A DNA stretch of 64,000 bases from Plotosus lineatus (GCA_024760905.1 CM045750.1:18993919-19057918), one strand, 5' to 3'; numbered from the stretch's first letter, positions 13,636 to 26,100 are shown. Translations and numbers: made by a program. Notes: generated by a model from the letters alone, not told the origin.

Positions 13636-14132
13636 ATACCCCCATTTCACTAGACGACAGAATGCAAGGATTGTAGCGGAAAGGCGCGGAACACAGTCTA
13701 CAAAAGAGCTTCAGCATTTTTACACGGAAAATGGGTGAAAATTCTACAGAAAAGTGGAAATTCTTATACCGCCATTTCACTGGACTAAGGCATGCAAGCA
13801 TTGTGTAGCGGAAAGGTGCAGAAGGCAGTCTACAGAAGAGCTTCGGCATTTTTACACAGAAAATGGGTGAAAATCCTACGGAAAAGTGGAAATTCTTACA
13901 CACTCTGAACGTTCACCGATACGGCAACGTACGCCAAAGTGACCCCACGGAACACTCACAGAATTTTTTTGCCTGCCGGAAGCATACGGAAGTGGAGGAA
14001 GACTTGCGGAATACTGTAACTGGAATCACACGGAATGACACAGAAGATGAGGGAATAATTGAGAAAAGTTTGCAGATGACAACATTTTTCCTTCCGTAAG
14101 TCTGCCATGCTCCAGTGAAATGGGGGTATAAC
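13636..14132. mobile_element. Inverted-repeat MITE with internal duplication
   Basis: The 15-mer 'tacccccatttcact' near 13638 is matched by its exact reverse complement 'agtgaaatgggggta' near 14114. Inside, a segment of about 125 bp (13650-13770) is repeated directly at 13775-13900, both with 'gaaaatgggtgaaaat'. The two ends plus AT-rich flanks indicate a non-autonomous DNA transposon; superfamily unknown. Confidence 0.6.
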
Positions 14133-14544
14133 TTACATTATGCCTTAATGTGCATTAATTCGGACCTTAGTGACATCGCTTCACACTGAGAGACAAGTGA
14201 ATCTGGTTACCAAGGTAACCCTCTTTGCATTTTTCACTTTTCCAAATGTTTGCTTCAATATCGTCCTGATTGTAGAGGGGTTTCGGCCATACTCAACCGA
14301 ATCCCACTTTCATATTTTTTATCATCTCCTGTTTTACTTTTATTGATAACGGAGCCCGCTTCTTCTTTTCAGTCTCACCAGGGATCACTTTCTTGGGGCT
14401 CATGATTAATAATGAGAAATAACATTGCAATAAGCACACTCAAAAAACTCACAAAACTCACGAACCAACAGTCCAACTCTCCTTCACGCATATGTCAAAC
14501 AATGGGTCGAAGGCACAAGAAAAGCATTATGGGTACAGTATTGA

Positions 14545-14848
14545 ATTATGGGTGGGGCCGATGGTGTAGTGGTTTCGGTGCTGCACTCATGATCAGGAGG
14601 TCGTGAGTTCAAATCCCACTGAGACCCTCACTGTGCTAAGCCCCTGGTCAAAGTCTTAACCACAAGGGTGCCTCTGTTCACCCAGCAGTATAAATGGGTA
14701 CCAGTAAAAAAAATATATACTGGCGTCCCATCCAGGAGGAGTTGAGCTCCTAGTTGCTTCATGCTACAGAAACCGGGGATAAGCACTGGCCTGATGAGCC
14801 GCTATGGCTTGGGTGCAAAAAGCCCACGGACTTTACCTTACTGTATTA
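14545..14848 (+). mobile_element. SINE-C copy
   Basis: tRNA-derived: A box 'atggtgtagtggtttcgg', B box 'gtgagttcaaatccc', then 'agtataaatgggtaccagta' and the end 'aaaaagcccacggactttac'. Related copies lie at 18850-19220 and 49842-50147. Confidence 0.8.
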
Positions 14849-14849
14849 T

Positions 14850-15092
14850 GGAGATTCAGCTCCCTCCTAGCCGATGGGAGGCCAGCGGGGCGAGGTGTTG
14901 GGAGACAACCAATTGGAAAGCAACTCGTGCATTGTTTGAGTGGCGCGTTTGAATTTTTAAGATGGCGCTATCGTAACGTGAACTTGTTTCGTATCCAGAG
15001 ACAAAAATTTTAGGAAAATGCGTTTCGTAACCTAAATTTTTCATTTGGTGATTTGCATAGTTGAGACTTTTGTAAAGTGAGGTATCACTGTA
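14850..15092 (+). mobile_element. Tigger-like element fragment (CAGTGGTACC family)
   Basis: Abuts the SINE-C tail and ends in 'gtgaggtatcactgta', the complement of the terminal motif TACAGTGATACCTCAC. The interior ('cctcctagccgatgggagg', 'ttgtttgagtggcgcg') is homologous to the complete element at 41468-42072. Only one end is present. Confidence 0.65.
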
Positions 15093-15428
15093 TTATCATC
15101 ATTATTTTTGGTTCAGCAAGTACAGAACAGAGATTCGGTCAGCAAAGACTTGTCATCCCACATCATGTGTCGATCAAATAAACATATACTGTATACATTT
15201 ACCCTCGGAAAATGCTAATCATTTTGGAAATGTGGACCCAAGCATTGAGTTTTCAGGTACTATTCTTATAAACCTGTTGTTTGCAGTTGTGCAGCACAGG
15301 AAATGACAATGATGAGTCCATGTTGGATGAATCATTAAATTTTGACTTACTGAAAATGCTTTGGAGAACTCAGTGTTCGGCAGCACCCGTCAATCATCAG
15401 TATCTTTTTGCTCTGATTGCTAGGATCA

Positions 15429-15540
15429 GCAATTAATTTTCTGAACAGATTAATCCTAAATAGGGTGGTGCCTGTCTCAGCCAACTCTGGGCGATGGTGG
15501 GGTACACCCGAGGCAGTTTGTCTGGCCATCTCAGGGTAGA
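15429..15540 (-). mobile_element. SINE tail fragment
   Basis: Matches the 3' portion shared by SINE-A and SINE-B ('tctgaacagattaatcctaa', 'tctcagccaactctgggcg'). Head absent. Confidence 0.6.
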
Positions 15541-15886
15541 AATTATAACAACACTAAATTATAATGTGCCTGGGTGAGGATTTGCCAAACTTATGTTGCC
15601 TGAAAGCTCAGCTCAGCGTAACTCTGAACCCAATTACTTTGATTTGCTTTTTGAAAATTTCACTGGTTGTTGCTCATTTCGGTGAATTTCACTGACTTTA
15701 CATGGACACTTGTGTACATGTTTTACACACTTGAAGGCTGATGATGCAAGAACTCATAACCTTCCAATCAATACTCGAACATCTTCACCACAGCTCAGCT
15801 ATGGCCATCCCTGAGCTTATCTGCCCAGGAATGGATAACCAGACAGTTCTTTAGGTTGTATATAGAGTGCAACAAGTTCAGTTCAT

Positions 15887-16216
15887 GTTCTGTAACTGCA
15901 TAATCCCAATTAGGGTTGCAGGGAGGCTGGCGCCCATTCCAGCTGACTGAGTCAGAGGTCAGAGTACTCCCTGGACAACTCGCCAGGTCATCGCAGGGCG
16001 GAAACACGCTGACGGTTTTGCGGCACTCTTGTTGAAAGTCAGCAATGTTTTTTTTAAATGAACCTCACATCATAGACAGTGAGAGACATGGCCGGCCTTT
16101 GATAACCCAGTTAGCTACACTGGGGGGACAGTGACAACTTTGTGGAGAGTGGGACTTGAACCCCCAACCTTCGAATCAGCGATCCAGCGACCTGTACCAC
16201 TAGGCCACCACTGCCC
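15887..16216 (-). mobile_element. SINE-A copy, L2-like tail
   Basis: Left side 'cataatcccaattagggttg' is the tail; 'ctatg...cagtgagagacatggccgg' is the core; right side 'gtaccactaggccaccactg' is the complement of the tRNA-like head. Confidence 0.85.
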
Positions 16217-16219
16217 TTC

Positions 16220-17585
16220 AGTGCAACAGGTTATGGGATCTCGTACTATATTTAAGACACTGAGGTGACAGTGACACAGCAAAGTTCTGCTTGTGATCCA
16301 GCAAATAGTAAGGAGGTTTTTCTATTTCTTGTTGACTATCTACGCACATCTCAAAAAAAGATTAACACAGATGCTGAATCTTCTAATCCCAGCGTGTCTG
16401 AGTCAGTTGCCCACCCTGATAATAAGAACCATTCCTATATAACTTTTTCATTTGACCATGTCAATAAATCGTTTGCTTTGGCACAGTGACAACATGTGAT
16501 CTGAAATCTTTTGTTTGTCCATGTAAGAATTTTTGAAAGATAATGAGAACATCCATTTTTTTCAATCTGATCTTCAGGGAAATACAGTCAACATTTGCTT
16601 AAAATCATAAACAGAAAGACTTTCATCTGTTTGGTTCTTTTTCCCGCCTCCATATCAAGTGCAACATATCAAATTCATCCACAGGTACGTGCTCCGATAT
16701 GATCGAGGCAACAAGTCAGTGCTGATTTACAAACCTATCGGTCCAAAACTTGCAGCAAAACAAACATAACTGCTTCATCTAATCACATTTCTTGTGACAT
16801 TTTTGTTTATGTGACGAGACACAGCCCTGCGAAGACTCCGGACCTGTGACCGTGAATGCCACATTGTTCTGGGACACAGATGCGATCTACTCTTGCTCTG
16901 TCTCTCTTTCCGCTCTTTCCGCTGGACTCCCCCTCCTTCCACAGCCCCGCCATCGCTTCTCTTTCAGTCTCGGCGACAGGCTGTTGAGTCTAAGACGTAT
17001 GCTAAGGGTAAAAAAAAGAAGAAGAAGAAGAAGAAGAAGAAAAAAAAGAAAGCCTCGCCTGCTCACGCTTCACCTGCAGCCCTGATGGAGTGGAGTCACT
17101 GAGCTGTGCTATCTCCCCATCAGCAGCCTGGGCCTGCATTCAGCCACCACTGAATGGAAACGATGGCCCGTTCCAGGCAGGAGAGAAAGAGAGAGAGAAA
17201 AAAAGGAAGGCTGGAGACTAATGTGAGAGGATCACATTCAGTGAAACAAAGCTATTGACGACCTTTGTAGGCCTCACAGCTTCAAACCTGCTCTTGAACT
17301 CCAGAGAGAGGTTCAAGGAAACCTGCATGGTTGAATTTCAATGTACTGAATTCAGAGAGGGAGAAGATAGACAGGAAATAAACTGTCGTTCTGGTTCAGT
17401 TTTTTTTATGTCACAATTTTTTTTTTTTTTTGCTTTTCATGAAAGCGAATTCAGATTATTAATAACAGAAAGGAAACAAAAGCAAAATACTGAATTTAGG
17501 AAGAATTGCAAGAATTGGTTTAATGAAAAAAGGTGTTGTTTTACTTGTACATGTTCAAATGGAGAAAGACTACAGAGAGTAGCGA
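16220..17585. other. Unique DNA with an (AAG)n tract
   Basis: A purine-rich (AAG)n/(A)n run at 17008-17050 accounts for the Lys/Arg-rich open frames here. A short frame at 16685-16769 on plus, preceded by 'ccacag', could be a terminal exon but has no recognisable homology or partner exon. Confidence 0.4.
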
Positions 17586-17588
17586 ACA

Positions 17589-18012
17589 ATTCATTCCTAT
17601 TCTGAACCGCTTTATCCTTTATTAGAATCGTGGGTCCAGTACATCTAAGACCCAAAACACACCAGCCCCCACTCACACTCACACCTAGGGGCAATTGAGG
17701 ATATCCACCTGGCCTACTCTACATGTCTTTGGACTGTGAGAGGAAAACCACACAGGCACATTGAAAACATGCAAACTCCATACAGAACCTCCCTCGCTGA
17801 GCCCGGAACTCAAACCAAAGACCTTTTTAAATGTAAAGCGGACCTGCAAATCAATAAAATATCCTTTGTTGCCTTGTTAAAATTTCATCTTTGGATTGTG
17901 GGAGGAAACCCAGACAGATATGGGAAGAAAGTGCAAACTCCACAGAGAAGTGACTGCGCCAACTTGTGACATGGGGCTCCAACTTAGGACCACTGCTCCA
18001 CCGTGCCACCCA
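17589..18012 (-). mobile_element. Two SINE-B fragments
   Basis: 17589-17825 retains the tail ('tctgaaccgctttatcc') and mid-body ('catgtctttggactgtgaga'). 17875-18012 is a second copy, head end included ('accgtgccaccc'). Confidence 0.7.
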
Positions 18013-18091
18013 TCTTGAATACAGTACACCTGAAATTTTCTTTCCTTCACGGCCATCCACAAGACTGTCAACGTCAGTTCTGGTCAACTGG

Positions 18092-18385
18092 TGAACCAAC
18101 TCACTCACCAAACTGTTTAATCCAACTATGCATCTCAGCCAATAATGAGTGAAAGCAGGGTACACCCTGAACAGCTAGCCAGACCATCACAAGGCAACAG
18201 ACACTCACACCACTCATACCTAGGGACAATTTGGAACTGCCAATTAGCCTAATGTACCTGTATTTGAGCTGTGGGAGGAAACTGAAATCCCCGGAAGAAT
18301 CCCACAAAAACACCGGGGGGGGGGGACGCACACATGAAAATTCCACATAGAAACACCCAAGTCTGGGACTTAAACCCAGGACCTC
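18092..18385 (-). mobile_element. SINE-B copy
   Basis: Tail 'aaactgtttaatcc', body 'cagggtacaccctgaacagc' and 'gctgtgggaggaaactg', and the complement of the head, 'gggacttaaacccaggacc'. A poly-G run lies at 18316-18325. Confidence 0.75.
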
Positions 18386-18849
18386 CTTTAATTTTACTAA
18401 ACAACTTTCTTATTGTTCACAGTTCTGAACTGTGTAATCTCACAGCTGGAACACAAGACAAGCATTTATATGCTGTAAAAAAACTGGGACATTTGCACAT
18501 TAAAATACACTTGGTTTTGCATTCAGGGGTGATCACACTAAAGGTGTGATGGAAAAGCTTTCAACGCAAATGGCAAATCCCAGCTGACGATTTTCAAGCT
18601 CAAAATTGTCACGAGTCATTTGTGGTGTTGCATCTTGGTCAACCAGTATGTGAAGTCATCATAAAAAAATTCAGACGGGTTGGAATATTTCCAGGAATGT
18701 CGCAAAACGAGACTCTAGCGCAGAAGTCGCAAAGTTATCATTTTGCTCGCAGATTATTCGTTTTTTTGTTCAAGAGGAAAAACAACACGTTAGAGACGTG
18801 CTGATATCTGCCATATCCCATATATTTTGTCATCATTCATATTTTATAT

Positions 18850-19220
18850 GTAAGGTAAAGTCCGTTGGGCTTTTTACACCCGAGCCGTAGTGACTCATTC
18901 GGCTGGTGCTTATCCCCGGTTTCCATAGCGTGACGCGACTAGCGACTAGGAGTTCAACTTCTCCTGGATGGGACGCTAGTCCATCGCAGGTTACCTTCTC
19001 AGTATATTTTTACTGGTTCCCATTTATACTGCTGGGTGAACAGAGGCACACTTGTGGTTAAGACCTTGCTCAGGGGTCTTAGCACAGTGGAGGTCTACCT
19101 GGGATTTGAACACACATCCTCCCAATCATGAGTAAGGTAAGTCTGTTGGGTTTTTATATCCAAGCCTCGTGGCCTGATCATGAGTGCAGCACCCTAACCT
19201 TTACGTCACCGGCCCCACTC
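18850..19220 (-). mobile_element. SINE-C copy with a secondary tail insertion
   Basis: Complement of SINE-C: tail 'aaggtaaagtccgttggg', core 'actggttcccatttatactg', head end 'gtcaccggcccc'. Positions 19134-19176 are a second, 43-bp copy of the tail, flanked by direct repeats 'atcatgagt' at 19125-19133 and 19177-19185. Confidence 0.8.
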
Positions 19221-19345
19221 ATATTTTATAACATGCCAATAAAAATTAAGTGGTTGAAAACAAAGAGCGAACAAAACACGACTGATCTACAACTGGAGAT
19301 TCGTGTTTTTTCATCAAACATCTGCAAATCAAAAATAACAAATTA

Positions 19346-19806
19346 CAGGGATCCCTCACTTTTCGCGGTTAATTGGGGCTGAGATCCCTCCGCGAGCGCT
19401 GAATTCCGGGAAGTAGGATCCCCCCCCCCCCCAACTCACGTTTCCGTGCATGTGTATATATTATCAATAAATACATATTCAACGCTATAAATGCTTATAA
19501 TAACAATTAAACATTCAAAAATAATGTAGAAGATGTAAATAAAATATAAATACACACACACACGTACAGATGCGTGCGCGCGCGCACACACAGATGCACA
19601 CCTCACATAATGTAAGGTGCAATGCAAGTAGTTTTGATGGGGGGGTTTTGGGTTGTTTTTGTTGTTTGTTTGTTTAGGATTGGCCTTGTTTTGTGGCATT
19701 TTCCTTAATTTCAATTCGATGAATATTTAAAAAAAACAAACAAAAAAAACAACGTGATGCACTGAAGCTGCATGAATTGAAGCGGAAGTAGCGAGGGATC
19801 CCTGTA
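19346..19806 (-). mobile_element. Tigger-like MITE, full length
   Basis: Left end 'tacagggatccctcactttt', right end 'agcgagggatccctgta', with TA at each border. About 460 bp, with a CA/CG microsatellite at 19555-19590. Non-coding. Confidence 0.85.
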
Positions 19807-20082
19807 CAAAAATTGTTGCACAGCTTTTAGTGATTTTCACTCAATATACATATTGAAGCTGTAGAATACTTGCTTTGAAACATCTTGACTTTTGAAATTC
19901 ACAAAATTTCCTTAAATTCTCGAAAAAAATAGAGCAGTGACCACTCCCAGGGAATTTGTGAAAATCCAGTATGAAGTTGTTATAAAATGTTATGTAGTTC
20001 GTCATCGGTGACTGTGCAACTTTATAAAGCTTCTAGTTCAAGTTGTCTCAATTCATCAATCCATTCAATGCATTTTACTCAC

Positions 20083-20146
20083 CTCGAGCACAATTTGTCA
20101 AGTACATAACATCAAAAAGAGCAAGAAGAAGCCACAGGAGCTCCAT
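20083..20146 (-). CDS. Candidate first coding exon with signal peptide, gene unidentified
   Basis: Reading minus from 20146, ATG follows 'acatc' in a good initiation context (ATGG). The 21 codons give MELLWLLLALFDVMYLTNCA plus R: a short acidic start, a hydrophobic core of about ten residues and a Cys near the expected cleavage region, typical of a signal peptide. The exon ends CGAG|GTGAGT, a strong donor leaving phase 1, the phase usual after signal-peptide exons of extracellular-domain receptors. Upstream 'ccttttcctccag' looks like an acceptor, so a noncoding exon may precede it. I found no downstream exon between 1 and 20082 that continues the frame and is recognisable; the rest may lie beyond the window edge. 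It could also be chance. Confidence 0.45.
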
Positions 20147-20432
20147 GATGTCTGGAGGAAAAGGCTTCAGGTTTCTAGAATCTGTGTAAAAAACCATTGA
20201 ACATTTTCAGTCAGTGTTAAAAAGAATCCTCTTGGTAATGTTGGGCAAATCTAATACCAGTTACACTAAAGACTATATTATTTTTTTTTATACCATTTAT
20301 TTATTTATTTTAATTGGGGGGCGGAGTCAATTAAGGAGCCTTTACAAATAAATGTAACAACATTACAGTGTTGCCATAACAAAGTTTTGCATGAACTGAA
20401 ACACTAAGTGGAATGAAATCACTACTAACGTT

Positions 20433-20755
20433 TGCCAAACCACCTAATCCTACAAGGGTTACCAGGAGGCTGGAGCCTATCTCAGCCTACTCGAGGTAAA
20501 GGCAGCGTACGTACACCCTGAACAGATCACCAGACCATCGCAGGGCCAACACACAGACACACACAGAAAATCTTTCACTCACTATTCACACCTTAGGGGC
20601 AAAACCTTTAGAACAGTCAATTAGCCAAAGGTGTCTTTGGAATGTAGAAGGAAACCGGAGACCCCAGAGGAAACACATACAAGCACCTGGAGAACATGCA
20701 ACCTCCATAAATAATACTTCTACTGAGCCCAGGGACTTGAACCCAGGACCCAATG
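20433..20755 (-). mobile_element. SINE-B copy
   Basis: Tail 'accacctaatcctacaaggg', body 'gagcctatctcagcctactc', 'gtgtctttggaatgtagaag', and head-side 'gacttgaacccaggacc'. A poly-A run follows at 20803-20830. Confidence 0.75.
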
Positions 20756-20769
20756 TGAAAGGTAAAATG

Positions 20770-21575
20770 AATGATTAAACTAAATAAGTAATAATAAATT
20801 TTATTAAAAAAAAAAAAAAAAAAAAAAAAACCTGAATAAATTCTTACCAACTTGTTGATAAAATTCACAAATTTATTCCTCAGTGCTGATGAACTCTCAG
20901 GCTCACATCTTTCCAGGCAAGTAAAGTTAAGTTTTATTCAAGATTTACTTTCAGAAATATCCAAATGAATAAATAAATAAATAAATAAAATTTAAAAAGT
21001 CCAAGTTCCAATAATCCAAAGTTAGTGTTTTCTTCTTCTGCTGCTCGTACGTGAATAACATCAAAACAAACACAGTTAGCTTAGCAATGCTATCACTTTT
21101 TTAGTGTAAATAAAAACACTGGATATTTTCTGGCTGTCAGTCTCGCGCCCACGTCCACTTCAGCCGAAATTCTCTTATTCCCTCCTTCTTCTTCAGAGAA
21201 ATATTATTACAGAGATAAAAAAACACTCTGACTAACCTACTAACCCAACCGACCCGCCTGAATAAACCATCAGAATTAACACTTCACTCCAAACTCTCAC
21301 TAAAGTTACCGTTAACTGCTTATTTAACCCAGCAGCAGCACGAGCTCTCCCGTCACACTGCATTGTAAAGTCTGTGCGACGCTCCGCCCTGCGGTCAACT
21401 TTTAACCAATCAAAGGGCTGCAATTTATAAACACGTTATTTATAGCTGATAGTAGAGTATGGCCGAATCCCAAATCACTTCCTACTAGAAATATGATGCA
21501 CTGCATAACCATGAAGGCATTATTCCACTTTATATTTATTACTAGTATATATTTAGTATATCTATTTACATTTAC
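20770..21575. other. Unique DNA, possible promoter region
   Basis: Around 21360-21420 there is a CpG-containing stretch with a 'ccgccct' GC box and a 'ttaaccaat' CCAAT-type box, about 1.25 kb upstream of the candidate signal-peptide exon. This would suit a promoter for that minus-strand gene, but the link is inference. Confidence 0.25.
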
Positions 21576-21576
21576 A

Positions 21577-21835
<259 letters not shown>

Positions 21836-22029
21836 CTGTATAGATATAGATATGTAGATATATGTTTTTTCTTTTATATATTCCTTATACACACTACTTT
21901 CCACTACAAAAACACTTCCAAGTCGAACTTGCAAATATTATTTGACATTATTTATGAGATTTTTACATCAATGTTTCAAAAACTAATGTCATATTTTTTG
22001 ATAGCAGGAAAAATCACTTCTCATGTTCA

Positions 22030-22155
22030 CTCACACTCAATCATTTACCAAACTATTTAATGCTCTATTAACGCCACGAGAAGGCTGGGGCCTATATTAG
22101 CCAACCCTGGGCAAAGGCAGGGAACACCCTGAAGCTTGCCAAACCATCGCAGGGC

Positions 22156-22214
<59 letters not shown>

Positions 22215-22234
22215 ACACACACACACACACATAC
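22030..22234 (-). repeat. SINE-B fragment running into (CA)n
   Basis: 22030-22155 is the SINE-B tail half ('aaactatttaatgctc', 'caaaggcagggaacaccctg'). At 'cagggcaacacacac', where intact copies have 'acacacactcacac', the sequence expands into a (CA)n tract to 22231. Confidence 0.75.
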
Positions 22235-22654
22235 GTGTGTGTAAAGATTATGAGTTAGAAATTGCAAATTTTTTATTTGTTCTGAGAATTTCACCCTCAG
22301 TGTATCAATTTATTTATTTGGTGACCCCTGAAAAAGGGAAAAAGCCAAAAGGAAAAGAAGATTTTAATGTAGTGATTGTGATCCCAGTCAGGAACCAAAT
22401 AAATAAATATTTAAGAACTTATATGATGGTAATTATTGAAGCCACAAAGCAAAGCATTTCACTCCTGAACTCTGACCCTTCCACTGAAGTAATATAGCAG
22501 GCTCAAGTTGGTATTGAGAAGCTGTAATGTTTTTAAATCACTGAGCCATTGAGGCAAAATGCATTTAATTCATATAACCATGCTACCAAGATAATTACTA
22601 GAGGAAATCAATTGTAAATATAAAACATTCCCTATGAGTATATGACATGGACCG

Positions 22655-22811
22655 CGGACTGGTCGCATGTCCACCTCACAGCAAAAAAGGTCCTGGATTC
22701 AAGTCTCACACGGTTCAGGTGTTTCTGTGAACAGTTTGCATGTTCTTTCTGGGGCTTCCTTAGGTTTCCACCCACAGGTTAAAGCATATCATGCTAACTG
22801 ACTGTTCCAGA

Positions 22812-22856
<45 letters not shown>
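22655..22856 (+). repeat. SINE-B head fragment and (CA)n
   Basis: 22655-22790 retains 'cacctcacagcaaaaaaggt' and 'gtttgcatgttctttctggg'. A (CA)n tract lies at 22813-22854. Confidence 0.65.
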
Positions 22857-22858
<2 letters not shown>

Positions 22859-22899
22859 GTATACTGTATATAAATGTGTATACATATGTACTGTATGTA

Positions 22900-23345
<446 letters not shown>

Positions 23346-23709
23346 AAAGTAGATAGGTAGATAGACAAATATAAAGTATGAAGTGACAGTAGGCCTAATA
23401 TTTTAAGTGCAGAGAAAATTACAGTAAAACAGTTTATTTTGTACCCATGACTCTCTGTATAGAATAACAGAACAATACTGGTCACATTTACTTTCCCCAC
23501 AACACACCGCCATCTTGTGGTACTTTGAAGTAGAAAATAAAAATAGCTGAAGGAAAGGTAAAGTTTTCAAGAAAAAAATTAACCTTGATAAACATTAAAT
23601 ATTTGAGGTACCCTTAACAGTTCTGGTCCCAAGTTAATGCTTTATACACACACGCACACACACACACACACACACAATTACAGTTGTGTTCAAAATAATA
23701 TTGCAGTGT

Positions 23710-24064
23710 GTATATTCATTCATTTTCTGAATCGCTTAATCCTAATTTGGGTTGTGGGGAGGCTGGTACCCATCTCAGCTGACTATAGGCGAGGGCAGGG
23801 TACACCTTAGAGAGTTCGCCAGGCCATCACAGGGCCAATACTCACTCAAGCATTTATACTTGGGCTTACACCTAGGGAAGATTTGGAACAGTCAATTAGC
23901 CTACTATGCATGTTTCTGGGCTTAGGGAGGAAACTGGAGTACCCAGAGGAAATCCACGCAAAGACGGGAAGAACATGGAAACTCCATACAGAAACATCCA
24001 AGCTGGGACTCAAACCCAGGACTTTCGTGCTGTGAGGCAGACATGTTAAGCACTATGCCACCAT
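23710..24064 (-). mobile_element. SINE-B copy nested in Tc1 element
   Basis: Tail 'tctgaatcgcttaatcctaa' to head complement 'agcactatgccaccatgcag'. Direct repeats 'gcagtgt' at 23703-23709 and 24065-24071 mark the target-site duplication, and removing the SINE rejoins the Tc1 sequence. Confidence 0.85.
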
Positions 24065-24782
24065 GCAGTGTTTAAAAAAGTGAATAAAGCTCAAAATCCT
24101 TATTTTATTTCCACACCCAAATGCACTGGGAACATGACATAGTCCATTCCACATCAAAACATGATGAAAATAGATCAAAATCTTGTTAGTCCTTTAAAGA
24201 AATTGAAGTGTATATTGGACTGTTCCAAAAAATCTGCTTTCTTCTTTACAAACTCAAACAGTCACCGTATAAACTGAAAGAGTGCAAGATTTTGTTTTTC
24301 TTTGAATCACTGAACTGATGTTTATTTGTATAAACACTGCTTCTGAGAACTGCTGCACATCTGTATTGAATGGAGTTGACCCACTTCTGGCACCTGTGAG
24401 CAGGTTTTCCAGCCCAGGATGATTGGACTACATTCCACAGTTCTGTATATCTGTTCAGAAACTGCATTTTTATGTCACTCCACATGTTTTCTATTGGATT
24501 CAGGTCCAAAGATCGAGCCGCCACTCAATAACATCAATCTTCTTGGTCTGGAACCAAGATGTTGCCCATTTCATGGGCATGTCCTCTTTAGTATGAACGA
24601 CCAAAACGACCTCTTCAAGTGTTCTGATTTCTTCAAACTGATCTACAATCCCTGGGACACCATAAGTAAATCTGATACCATAGTATGAGAACCATCCTGA
24701 TATCATGATGCTTGCGCCACCATGCTTCACAGTCTTTACAGTGTACTGTGGCTTCAATTCAGTGTTTCGGGGTTGTCTAGGG

Positions 24783-25224
24783 CAGGGGTCCCCAAGCATA
24801 GGTCCGCAGAAGAAATAATTATTTCCGTTTTATTTATTATCCGAGTCTGATCGATTGTTATTTTTGAAAAATGACCAGATTCACTCGGTTACATGTCCGT
24901 CATTTGAGGGCTAAAATGTAACCCACAAGGGGACGGCAAATGAACAAAGGCGTGTTGGACATGCTTCAAACAATCGTGGGGATTTTTGGTGAGACAAAGC
25001 GTTCATTCTCTGCACGATCACCTGTGTTTTGTTTTTTTGGGTTTTTTTTCCCCCCCGACATACTGTATTCAAGCTCTACTTCCCAACCAACTTTATTTTA
25101 GCTGTTGAAAAATAACATTCATGGAGTGATTATTATTACTATTATTAATAATAGATATAAATAAATTATATTTGCAATATAAAATATGACCCCCCCCCGG
25201 TGATAAAAAGGTTGGGGACCCCTG
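24783..25224. mobile_element. Non-autonomous hAT element nested in Tc1
   Basis: Ends 'caggggtccccaa' and 'ttggggacccctg' are perfect 13-bp inverted repeats of the hAT type. The 8-bp flanks gtctaggg and gtctattg agree at five positions, consistent with a decayed duplication. About 440 bp, no transposase. Confidence 0.8.
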
Positions 25225-25310
25225 GTCTATTGGACCACTAGACCCAATTATCATCAGTCCACAAAATGTTGCACCGTTTCTCTTCAATGTGTCGCATCAC
25301 TGCTGTAACC

Positions 25311-25510
25311 CCACCGCCCCTCGCACAGCTAACTGGGTTATCAAAAGCTTTCATAAAGAGTAGGCTGCATAGCCTTCAAACGTTTATGGCGTATGATGGT
25401 CTGACAAGCTCTCCAGGGTGTACTCTGCTGCAACAGAGCTGGCCGAGATGGTCACCAGCCTCCTTGAGACCTTAATTAGGATTAAGCATTTAAGAAAATT
25501 GATTAAATCA
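25311..25510 (+). mobile_element. SINE-A fragment, L2-like tail
   Basis: Starts within the core ('agctaactgggttatcaaaa') and runs to 'cttaattaggattaagcatt'. The head is missing. Confidence 0.7.
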
Positions 25511-25514
25511 TCAT

Positions 25515-26100
25515 GGGGGCGGGGGACGAGACAACAGATTGAATTAGACACTGTACCTACAAAGAAGGTGATGGAACGGAGAGCGAATGGGAAATTAAGC
25601 CATGCCATTGAAACAGTGAGACAGGAAAGGCAACTACAACCTAATTACTGCAGCCAGCTGGCAGGAGTGTGAAATCTGTGGTGGCTTCACATTTTATTGA
25701 AATGATGCACATTGTCCATTATTCATAGTCAATTCTTAAACATCGGAGCCGAGAGCATTCGATTTCACAGACAAGTCGAGCGATGTGTACAGACTGAGGT
25801 GCTGCTATAATGCTCTTTAAACAGACATCAAGTCTATTGATGTTCGTCAACCGTAATTTTTTGGAAAAGTACGTGGAAAACAGAAAGTGACCCACAAGCC
25901 AAAAAGTGCATTCTTCCTCTGGAGAAAGGAGATCAGGTTACTGAGCATTTGTAGTCACACTTACCCTTCATGACATTCACACCCTTTTAAGCAAACCAGG
26001 ATTTAAAGCATAAAATGATTTCAAACAAAGACCAAAAAAAAAACCCATTTTTTTTTTTTTTTTTGCAACTCTCAGTCAGGTACAAAAATTACAATTAAAA
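25515..26100. other. Unique DNA downstream of rnf4
   Basis: No gene supported. Poly-T/A at 26033-26064. The stretch 25560-25690 is of even composition and could be conserved noncoding sequence, but nothing proves it. Confidence 0.4.

Larger units (their letters stand above)
23681..25309 (-). mobile_element. Decayed Tc1/mariner element, transposase remnant on minus strand
   Basis: The terminal motif 'cagttgtgttcaaaataata' at 23681 is characteristic of fish Tc1-like elements. The minus strand encodes two overlapping frames. 24246-24524 carries LDLNPIENMWSDIK, the DDE-region NPIENxW motif of Tc1 transposases. 24500-24799 carries VKHGGASIMISGWFSYYG, the upstream catalytic region; the family normally has GGGSxMxWGC here, so it is mutated. 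Frameshifts and stops make it inactive. Two later insertions interrupt it: a SINE-B at 23710-24064 and a hAT element at 24783-25224. The distal terminus is lost at a SINE-A fragment near 25310. Inactive pseudogene copy. Confidence 0.85.

Noticed and set aside
16685..16769. Possible terminal exon on plus after 'ccacag'
   Set aside because: No recognisable protein and no partner exon; 'gtacgt' could equally be a donor.
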